Shown piece by piece: positions 55,782 through 64,000 of a DNA stretch of 64,000 nucleotides. Made by a program: the position numbers and the translations under genes. A model generated the notes under the pieces. That model had not been told where the DNA came from. It made no database searches and saw only the letters and a list, made by a program, of their open reading frames with translations. This stretch comes from Magnolia sinica (Eukaryota > Streptophyta > Magnoliopsida > Magnoliales > Magnoliaceae). Where the stretch lies: NCBI RefSeq assembly GCF_029962835.1, contig NC_080575.1, positions 43,500,336-43,564,335 on the forward strand. Direction: 5' to 3'. How positions within the stretch are numbered: position 1 is the stretch's first letter; each line of letters opens with the position of its first letter.

Positions 55782-58200
55782 ATGGCTCGCACTAAGAGAC
55801 AACACGCTTTCCCAAAGGAGCAAGCTACTTCCTCCCGATGCTCTGAGCCTTCCAATCCACAATCGCATGAAGATCATGCAAGGAAACGAACTCGAGTGGC
55901 GGGCGAACATTCTTCCCTCTTCAAAGAATCAATCCTTCCAATTACTGATTTTTCCGACCGTATACTCCTTTTGGCCAATCATATCTAGAACACCATAATA
56001 ATGGGAGACATTGAGAAGCCATCGAGGGAAGGCCACGAGTCTGACTGGGAAACTTGGTTGAAGTCGACAGCCAACCATCGCACCGATACCTCTCGCCCCG
56101 CCGATGTGGAATCTACACCTCCTCCATTTTCAAAGAAGAATAAACCGAAGAGCAAATGAGAGATTCTACAAGAGAAAATCAAAGAACATAGTAAGAAGCG
56201 TTATCAAAACACATGGAATGGTGTTAAGATTCAACAGGAGGTGGTTAAGTTTAGAAATCCTTAAAAGGATGAGACGATTATCATTCCGATGAATCTCCAT
56301 CGTCATCTCTCCATACTTTGCAGTGAACCAACTGACCAAATGGCACAAAACAGGCTCCTTTATATTGCCAATTAGGTCATCAAGGAACCGAAGATCTTAG
56401 AAGGCTTTCTTTTGGAGAGAGGATTGTAGCAGAAGACAGGCCAGATATCCTATATGCGATTCTTAATCCCCTTGTTACAATCCTCATACTCTCTACCCCA
56501 CTCACTATTTCGAGACTGTTCAACAGCGCTTCTACAGTAGAGGCTCTTTGTGGGGGAATGATAAGTTTCGGACACATGGCTTCCTTTCCCATCGTGTCTA
56601 TTATAATGCATGGGAAAAAGCCATTCTAGAGAGATATACACAAGTCTTGGCTGATGTTAACTTGTATAGTGCTATTGCGGCTACTTCCGACCATTATTTC
56701 AAGGATACTATGGTGTATAAAGGTTTCCTGAAATACTAGTCTCCTAAAACGAATTCTTTCCATCTGCCCATAGGTTAAGTGAGCATAACCCTATGGGATC
56801 TTCATTGTATGGCGGGACTCCCGATCACAGGACGCTTCTTTGACGAATTTGTGCCTATTAACGAAGAATTCGCTTACTTCGATCCTCGAAGAACGCCTTC
56901 AATCTCTGAAACCACTACGGAACTCTTTCGAGAGATGTCTAAATTCTCCGACATCCGAAAGATATCACATTTTCAATGGCTCGCGCATTTTACAAGAAAC
57001 TTGCAATACATTCTTTGACTTCTTTTCGTTTATGTATATTCAAAAACACATATCTTTGTGTTATATATTTTTTTGACATCTTCATTCTTTTCATAGTTTC
57101 TCGAGCAGCCATTCGCATGATCTAGAGAACCTTAGACACAAAATAAGGAGCTCACCAGATTATAGCTCCAATGTTGAGTTAGCTGCTTTCCTAGCCTATT
57201 GACTCGGTCTGGTAGTACAACCGAGTTCGAAATGGGCAAATGCCATTCGGCCAACTCCTTTTGTAGCCGCTAGAGCGATAGCCGAAGGTGTGAGATAATC
57301 ATTCGCTCCTCCTGTTCTCTTCTCTCTCTATAGAGTATTCGGGGATGTCGCGACACATTGTTCAAGTCCAGCTGTCGGAGCTTCATCTGCGTATACAGCC
57401 TGGCATTACTTCTCTGGCTGGCTGGGCTTATATTTTCCATGGACGTACGGTGACCCTGAGAAAGCTTACGTCAACCCAGAACATCTTCCTTTGTGTCATT
57501 ATCAACGACGTAAGATGATAAAGAAGACATACTATTGGGTAGTTGACAAAATTGAAGGCACAGATTCTATCGACTTTTTCCAATTTCCCCTGCCTCACCA
57601 AGCCGAAGACAGAGACACGATAGATAACAATTTGGAACCTGTCGAGTGAAGCATCAGATCAAGTAGTCTCCCCTTAAGAGAAAGCAGGGAGTTTTGGCGT
57701 GAACCTTACTACCCAAGTAGGTTTGCATGACGGTTTGGCTACGATCAAACCGTGCTGCAAGACGAGGAGGTCGTCACTCGAACAATGAGGAGCTACAAAG
57801 TAAGCCCTTATAATTGGGCGCTAATATGGAAACAGTTGCTAGCCAAGAATCCCATTTCATTCTCCCCGATTATAACCACCAGGTCAAGCTTCCTATGTTT
57901 GGATGCGGTGGTGGACACATCAATTTCATCTTGTGCGCAACTGCTACCCAGTGGATCGGCCTGTTTGGATACCTCCTCCTAGGATAAGAAATTATATGCC
58001 AGAGCAAGGCATTAGTTATATTATCGAAAGAGACCATGCTGCTACTCCAGGTCAGGTTTGTTTGAAAATTTCCTTAGAGGAACCCATCCGGCAAATAAAG
58101 CCCGCTAATACATTAGAAGGATGGATAGCTTGTGGGGCATCTCTAGACCTCATAAGGCAATCAAAGAGACAGTCTACCGCAACTACTTCTCCAAACTAGC
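55782..58200 (+). pseudogene. Plant mobile domain (PMD) ORF, antisense to Tat pol, broken
   Basis: It starts MARTKRQHAFPKEQATSSRC. Later come YNAWEKAILERYTQVLADVN, ITLWDLHCMAGLPITGRFFD (the PMD hallmark, SLWDLH-ISGLPI-G in the family), PTPFVAARAIAEGV, YTAWHYFSGWLGLYFPWTYG and a FGCGGGHINFILCATATQW-like end. PMD proteins are aminotransferase-like plant proteins of unclear biochemistry, some host genes (MAIN family) and many inside transposons. Here it lies between the 3' LTR and the integrase of a minus-strand gypsy and is read from the opposite strand. At least four frame breaks or unassigned introns. Confidence 0.82.
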
Positions 58201-58645
58201 CAGAAATTCCTGAGGTTACAACCACCACATCTCCTGCAGCTAGGTCGATTCGTTCTTCTCCGAGAACCCATTCTCAAACGAGATCTGTTTCACCCCAAGT
58301 ACAAGCCCAGCAAAGCACTTCTCCATCTCCCAGGCATGTCTAATCTTCTCATGTTGAGGCGCATCTTCCATCCAAGGGTAAGCGGATAGTTTCTGAGGAG
58401 AGCTCATCTAGCTATTCCGAAGAAACTTAAACCATCGAAACATCTTCCAGCGGAAGCTTCACTGAAGAGGGTGAAATTGGAGATGATCATCAAGGAAAGG
58501 ATGAATAGATAGACATTGGTGAAGAAGGTGGAATTGGGGATGCTCCAATTATAAAAATTTAGCAGGAAATCCAGGATGCACCTTCACCAATTGTCCGGAC
58601 AAGCACTCCCATTGAAAAAGAGCAACTAGACTACGGGGATCTTAG

Positions 58646-59946
58646 TTGTTCTCCAGTGCAAACATTTTCATATCTTTTGACGCTCTGCATTCTCCTTCAC
58701 TCGTACTTGTCATTGATGCGCCTCAACAAGATCCTGTAGCCCTTCCTAGTATTGCAGAAGTTTCATCGTCGAGAGAAGCTGGAATTTCTGCGCCAAAAGC
58801 GCTAATAGCAATAAAGGCACTGGTTTCTCCTCGTAGCATAGAAATGAATCAAGATGATTCAGATATTTCGTCAATCGTTGAGGAAAACAGAGTTGTCACC
58901 AAGCAAGTTCATGCTAAAAGGATGGCAATTGACGCTCTAGGTCTCCAATTTCCTTTTGATCCTGTCGACATGGCGACATCGACGACTTTGGATTCAAGAA
59001 CCGAAGTTAGGGAATTATCTTTTAATGTTGCGGTTACTGCCGCAGATATTCCCAACTCTTCAGAAATAGGGGCCTTGACATCACCAGTTATTTTGCAGCC
59101 TACCCCCAGAGATGGTATATATTTTCTTCTTAAGTATCTTCTCATTCATCTTAGTCCTTTATATTTCATTATCATTACATCATTCTCTCTTTTTTTACTG
59201 CAACTATACCTTCTTTTAATGGTTCAGCAAGCTCGAATTCAGTGGCTACAATATCGGTCAAGCTTTCTTTAGACATAGTTCCTCCTTATATGCTTGTCCT
59301 ATTTAAAAATCATCTCTCTATCGCTGCGTGCATGTTCCAGGATTATGAACGGTGGCCTTTTCTGAATAGTGCATTAGTCATTCTTGATCATGCAGCAAGG
59401 GTATCGAATATAAATATTCTTCCTCTGCACAATTCTTTAACTCATTTTTGTGCTTCACTGAATCATTTGGAGTCAGCACGCATTGTAGTTGATGCTCCGG
59501 AGATTTTAAAGCGTCACAGAGAATTGGCATCCCTCAAGGAAAAGGTTTCTAGAATTGCGATCGTCATTTCTGGTTATAACGATGAATATAAATCTCTCCG
59601 AGAACATTTGAAGGCATCCTATCAAAACAGGAGAATCATTAAAGATCAAATAGCCTTTATGAAGGAGCAGATTGCCCAGCTTGAGGTCCGAGAGCAAGAA
59701 GAAGAGTTGAACATTAGCAAGATTAAGGCAGACATGGAGGTTAATGTTCGTATCACTGAACTTGAAAATTCTAAGATAACCAAGAATGAAAAAATTGTTG
59801 TTTTCTTGGATAGAGAGCTGGTTGATGCACCTGATCAAGCTAAAATCACTCTTGAAGCTAAACTGACGAGTGTTGTTGCTCAAGTTCAATTAAAGCAAGA
59901 TTTGCAAAGATACATGGTAGCTTTAGGTGTCTTAAAAAATTTGTAA
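58646..59946 (+). CDS. Downstream part of the antisense ORF: linker and coiled coil, with one intron
   Basis: 58646-59114 encodes DAPQQDPVALPSIAEVSSSR and a low-complexity linker. A 113-bp intron (59115-59227; GTATAT donor, TTCAG acceptor, pyrimidine-rich end) joins TPRD to ASSNSVATISVKLSLD in frame. 59228-59946 ends in a long charged helix: HRELASLKEKVSRIAIVISG, KEQIAQLEVREQEEELNISK, ITELENSKITKNEKIVVFLD, stop after GVLKNL. The coiled coil covers about the last 140 residues. The joined reading frame is 395 codons from a non-ATG start after a stop, so the true N-terminus is the PMD part upstream, separated by a frameshift or another intron near 58650. Function unknown. Confidence 0.6.
59115..59227 (+). 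other. Probable spliceosomal intron in the antisense ORF
   Basis: GATG|GTATAT ... GGTTCAG|CAAGC. The intron is T-rich. Splicing it keeps phase 1 and joins two ORFs that otherwise end and begin at this point. Confidence 0.6.
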
Positions 59947-61340
59947 TAATTTTGATTTTGATTATGTACTTCAACTTGATTATAAATGAAATTTCAATGT
60001 TCTTCTTCAAAGTGTTCTTTAAATTATAATCGTAGCATGATAAGCATATTCTTTTTAGGAATATAGTGAAACGAATATATATACATGTAAGATTTTGATT
60101 CATCAGTTCAGGATTTATGATTGCACTCTTGAGAAGATATGTAATTTGCAATATAATGAGGCAACAATACATCCTATCGTTAGTGTCACCTATGTGGTAT
60201 TCATTCTGATGGGCAGAATTAATTTGGAGTTTAGTTAATTCTAAAGGCACCACACATTGTTTAAGCTCATGAGTAGTTGGAGCAATCATAGGTTTTTAGG
60301 CTCGTAAGTAATTGGAGCCGAGGGTCTTATGCGAATGGTCTCTATAACTCTTCTGGGTTCGTTGAACCACTGCAGTTGGGGGGTTCATAGACCGTGATCC
60401 ATCAAGGGGGCCCAATGAAACTACCGGGGCAATGAACTCCGCAAGTTTTATGTGCAGGGTTGGCTGCAGTAACTCTCTAAAGTTCACGGGGTGCACAAGG
60501 CTACTTGTTTGGGCAACCAATCTAAGGTCATCAGTCCATCAATGAGGGGGGAGCTCATTTAGAGGTCGACCCCTCCCCATGAGTTTCTACTGAAATCGAG
60601 ATAGGAATCTAGGGGGTCTTACGCATGGTTGGCTTATCTATGGACAAGCCAAAAGAGTGCACACTGCAGCCCGTTTTTTCTTTGCCTACAAGGTCCAACC
60701 CATTCATGAGAGGGCATTTTCTCTCACCTTCGATCTTGGCGCTGCCAGAAGCTAAATAGACGGCATTGGTCTCACGTGTGGTTGGCTTCATGGGCGCTCT
60801 CCGCTGCCTGCATGGGTCTAAGCATGTGATTGCCTTCACGGACTTTTTAAGGTCACTGGCTAATCACTGTTGCCTGTATAATGTTTGATAAGTTGTCGAT
60901 ATGATAGGTCCTATGCGTGGTTGGCCATATGGGCGCTCTCCGCTACCGTAGGTGATGAATGATATATCGTCATTGCTGATAATGTAGGTCTTATGCGTGG
61001 TTGCCCTCATGGGCGCTATCCGCTGCTGTAGGTGATGAATGATAGTATTTGTAATTAATGTATCAGCTTGGCGATGATCGGCGATAATATACAATAATAT
61101 TTTGTTGATCCAGAAAGTTTTTCTTTAAAGAATGGTCATATGCTTGCAAATTTGTCTATTCATTCATATATGGAGAAGAATACATGACTTGCCACCTGTT
61201 AAAGCTTTTTTATTATTATATTTGTCTTGCTCCCTTTTGATTGAGATAGATTTTTCTGATAATCTTCGCAATCAAAACTTCCTCAGTCTTCAAGAATGAT
61301 ATTTTTTAATGAAGCGAGCATTGACGGGTATTCCGATACC
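59947..61340. repeat. Non-coding spacer of the Tat element with short repeats
   Basis: 60230-61080 has repeated words: GTAGTTGGAGC/GTAATTGGAGC, and a block with TCTTATGCGTGGTTG, CATGGGCGCTCTCCGCT and CTGTAGGTGATGAATGATA that recurs three to four times (60755, 60900, 60985). It sits between the integrase 3' end and the end of the antisense ORF. The spacer is typical of large Tat elements. Confidence 0.6.
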
Positions 61341-62549
61341 TTACCTACTCTGATCTACGACTCGATAAGCCCCATTCGAGTATACTTCAGTTATTACATA
61401 TGGACCATCCCATTTAGGATCGAATTTGCCCCCAATTCCGCGAGTGACCACAATAGGCCTTTTCAACATTAATACCATATCGTCTTTCTTAAAATAACGA
61501 TGTTTAACGTTCTTGTCGAAAGCGGAGGATATTCGTGCCTGATACAGTTCTAATTGTTGTTGCGCCGCTAACCGTTTTTCATCAAGCATATCCAGCTCCA
61601 TCAGCCTTATCTTGGCATTTTCATTATTTGTGATTGATTCGTGTACTGCTACCCTGAGCGACACAACTTGCGTTTCGATAGAGATGACAGCTTCAACACC
61701 ATAGACTAGTGAATATGGCGTAGCTTTAGTCGCGGTCCAAGGAGTAGTTCGATAAGCCCACAAGGCTTCTTGCAATTTTTCACCCCAGTCACGTTTATTT
61801 CCTGTGACAATTTTCTTCAGTATCTTGACTATTGTCTTATTGCAGGTTTCTGCCAATCCGTTGGTGGAGGGATAACAAGGCGTCGAAAATGAATGTTGAA
61901 TACTAAATTTCTGGTATAATTTCTCCATACCCCTATTTTTGAAAGGAGTGCCGTTGTCGGTAATGATCTTCTTTGGAATCCCGTGACGGTATATGATTGC
62001 ATGGCAAATAAAATTCACGACGTCTTTCTCTTTAACATTGCGCAATGCAATTGCTTGAGTACACTTGGAAAAATAATCTATTACCGCCAAAATATATTGT
62101 CATCCTTTGGATGAAGGAGGATTGATAGGGCCCATAACATCCAAACCCCAAGCAGCGAAGGGCCAGGAGGCTACTGACTGATGAAAATCTTCAAGAGGCA
62201 CATGTATAATATCATCATGCACCTGACATTCATGACATCACTTTGTGTAAGCTATTGCATCTTTAAACATAGAAGGCCAATAGTATCCCATACGATGTAC
62301 GCAATGAAACAAATTTCGACCAGCTTGATGAGTTGCACATTCACCTAAATGGGCTTCCTATAATATGCGGCTTGCTTCTTCTGTATCCAAGCATCGTAAC
62401 AGCATTTCATTATAAGACTTCTTGTACAATACTTCATTGCATATAACAAATCTTTTCGACCTTTGTTTGATCTGTAACTTCTGTGACGGGTCTTTTAGAA
62501 GAATGTTGTATTTGAGATAATCAATATAGGGCTGGTAATCTCTAAACAT
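61341..62549 (-). pseudogene. Tat-lineage integrase
   Basis: The longest intact piece, 62090-61341, is MAVIDYFSKCTQAIALRNVK..., with IITDNGTPFKN and STPCYPSTNGLAETCNKTIV, so the D, D and E of the DDE core are present. It ends FDPKWDGPYVITEVYSNGAY. Upstream, WPFAAWGLDVMGPINPPSSK and a zinc region (QVHDDIIHVP...) are read through two stops (near 62101 and 62240). 62549-62358 holds YIDYLKYNILLKDPSQKLQI and CNEVLYKKSYNEMLLRCLDT, the linker before the integrase. The enzyme would insert the cDNA; the stops make it inactive. Confidence 0.92.
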
Positions 62550-62755
62550 GATACTGGCAATGCTTCAAGATTTTCATTTAGGAACTTCGGTGATGGCAGA
62601 AACCTTCATTCTTCGATCGTTACCTGTAGGGGACTTCGGTCAGGGCAGGATAAAGTTGTAGCTAAGCTGGCTAAAGCATTTGCCCTTGCATTCTCGCATC
62701 GCGGTATATGCTTAATTTCAACATCGTAAAACCTATCTAATAACTGCTGCGCTTG

Positions 62756-63031
62756 TCAACAATATGGTAACAGTTCTTGTTTTCTTATCTCAAACTCTAT
62801 TGCTAACTGATTTATTTGCAAGGCTTTTATCTTCATCTCTTGTGCTATCTCCATACCTATGATGAGGGCATTGTATTCAGCCTCATTGTTGGTACATGCA
62901 GTACCCAATGTGAAGGAATACGGCAACAGATCGCCTTGAGGGCTGATAAATATTATCCCAGCACCTACTACTGAAACCCGAGAAGCACCATGGAAATACA
63001 TTTGCCATGAACTAGGCGATTCAATCAGCAA
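62756..63031 (-). pseudogene. Second (archaeal-type) RNase H of the Tat element
   Basis: SSWQMYFHGASRVSVVGAGI, IFISPQGDLLPYSFTLGTAC and TNNEAEYNALIIGMEIAQEM form the extra RNase H domain that marks the Tat lineage of Ty3/gypsy. The usual first catalytic Asp (Y-F-D-G) is His here (YFHGAS), while the Glu of NNEAEY remains. The following part is out of frame. Confidence 0.88.
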
Positions 63032-63087
63032 TACTTTTTCATCTGGTAATTCAGCAGTGATTATTTCATTATCTAAAACAGGATGAA

Positions 63088-63997
63088 CTATAGAGAAATC
63101 TGCACCGATTGTCCTTTCACTACTTTTGCCGGTTCAGAAGAGACTGTACACTCCATGAGTAACATCCAATTAGCTTGTCTTCCAAACAACAATGACCTTG
63201 TCATTAAGAACTTTATCGGATCGACTCGCGAGATTAAGATTATGTCATGGGAAAGACAATAATGCCGTAATTTTTGTACTGCGAATACTAAAGCCAAACA
63301 TATTTTCTCGATGGGAGAATAATTACACTCTGTGCCTATCAAGGTCCAACTTAAATAATAGAGAGCGGTTTCTTTCCCTTGCTTGAGCTAGTAGGGCCCC
63401 CAGGGAATTTTCAGCTACGAATATATATATAAAATCAGAGGTTTGCATTTTACAGGGGCCGCTAATACCGGGGGTTGCCTCGGTAACTCTTTGATAGAGT
63501 CGAATGCATTCTGACATGTCTGGTCCCATACGAATTATGTTCCTTTCTTCATCAAATGAGCGAATGCTTTTTAGTTCTTTCAATGTTTTCGGTGGTGGCA
63601 AATCTTGAATAACCCAGATTTTTCCTAGATCGACTTCAATTCCTCTATGCCTAATGATGAGGCCAAGGAATTTTCTTGATGACACGCCGAAGGCACAATT
63701 TGCCGGATTCATTTTCAATTGTTTCTTTCTGAGCAGACAAGAAACTGAAGACAAATGTTCACGACATTCTTCATGATTATTTGATCTGACTACCAAATCA
63801 CCGACATAACATTCTACGTGTTTATGCATCGTGTCTTGAAATATATTTTGCATCGCCCTCTGATATGTAGCGCCGGCATTTTTGAGACCGAAAGAGATAA
63901 CCTTATAACAGTAAATTCTGAGAGAAGTTCTGAATGCTGTCGCTTCTTCATCTTTGGGTGTCATTCGTATCTGATTATATCCGGCGTATCCATCCAT
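63088..63997 (-). pseudogene. Tat-lineage reverse transcriptase and first RNase H
   Basis: MDGYAGYNQIRMTPKDEEAT, FGLKNAGATYQRAMQNIFQD and HVECYVGDLVVRSNNHEECR are conserved Ty3 RT motifs. The catalytic YVDD box reads YVGD, losing one metal-binding Asp. KMNPANCAFGVSSRKFLGLI continues RT. A frame change near 63330 leads to TECNYSPIEKICLALVFAVQ of the RNase H connection. The N-terminal part of RT, protease and gag lie beyond 64000. Confidence 0.92.
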
Positions 63998-64000
63998 AAA

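Noticed and set aside
54690..64000. Further upstream GP210 exons in the right-hand 9 kb
   Set aside because: Every recognisable peptide here is retroelement or PMD sequence. The missing N-terminal exons must lie beyond the window.
1..64000. tRNA, rRNA or CRISPR-like features
   Set aside because: No cloverleaf-forming tRNA gene, rRNA segment or spaced repeat array was seen. The 36-bp array at 22.9-24.7 kb is contiguous and has no unique spacers.

Overview
This is nuclear DNA from a flowering plant. The evidence is a spliced gene with GT-AG introns, plant-type Ty1/copia and Ty3/gypsy LTR retrotransposons, TRIM miniature retroelements, plant L1 and RTE LINEs, and plant mobile domain (PMD) sequence. 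The very long, transposon-filled introns would suit a woody angiosperm with a large genome, perhaps a magnoliid, but the sequence does not identify the species.

One host gene spans most of the window on the minus strand: the 3' half of the nuclear pore membrane glycoprotein GP210 (NUP210). I can place 21 exons from 53397 down to the stop codon at 2236. Their intron phases agree at every junction and the joined exons total 2904 nt (967 codons plus stop). The N-terminal part lies beyond base 64000. The exons form small clusters (2.2-4.4, 11.0-11.4, 17.3-20.3, 43.8-44.2, 49.7-53.4 kb) separated by introns of 5.5, 5.9, 6.7 and 23.4 kb. One intron appears to use a GC-AG boundary.

Layout by coordinate. 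1-2235: sequence 3' of GP210 with a copia RT scrap and a hAT-type MITE. 4360-11018: intron with fold-back elements and tandem duplications. 11391-17329: intron with two solo LTRs of one gypsy family in opposite orientations, each with a perfect 5-bp target duplication, one nested in a hAT-like element. 20325-43751: the 23.4-kb intron, holding a 4.3-kb solo LTR (itself host to two hAT-like elements), a 5'-truncated L1 LINE, a copia element with both LTRs and a Tat-type gypsy fragment inside it, an RTE LINE, a small complete TRIM, a gypsy 3' half with its LTR, and an L1 fragment. 44155-49699: intron with a complete 558-bp TRIM and a decayed gypsy integrase. 53398-64000: intron with a copia LTR and a Tat-lineage gypsy whose pol runs on the minus strand, while an extra PMD/coiled-coil ORF runs antisense to it (55.8-59.9 kb).

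There is no operon-like organisation. The mobile elements are mostly dead and the history is one of repeated nesting inside the introns of a conserved gene. The points most worth checking are the correctly terminated intron-resident elements (two TRIMs, three hAT-like elements, three solo LTRs), the GC-AG intron, and the antisense PMD ORF of the Tat element with its own frame-preserving intron.
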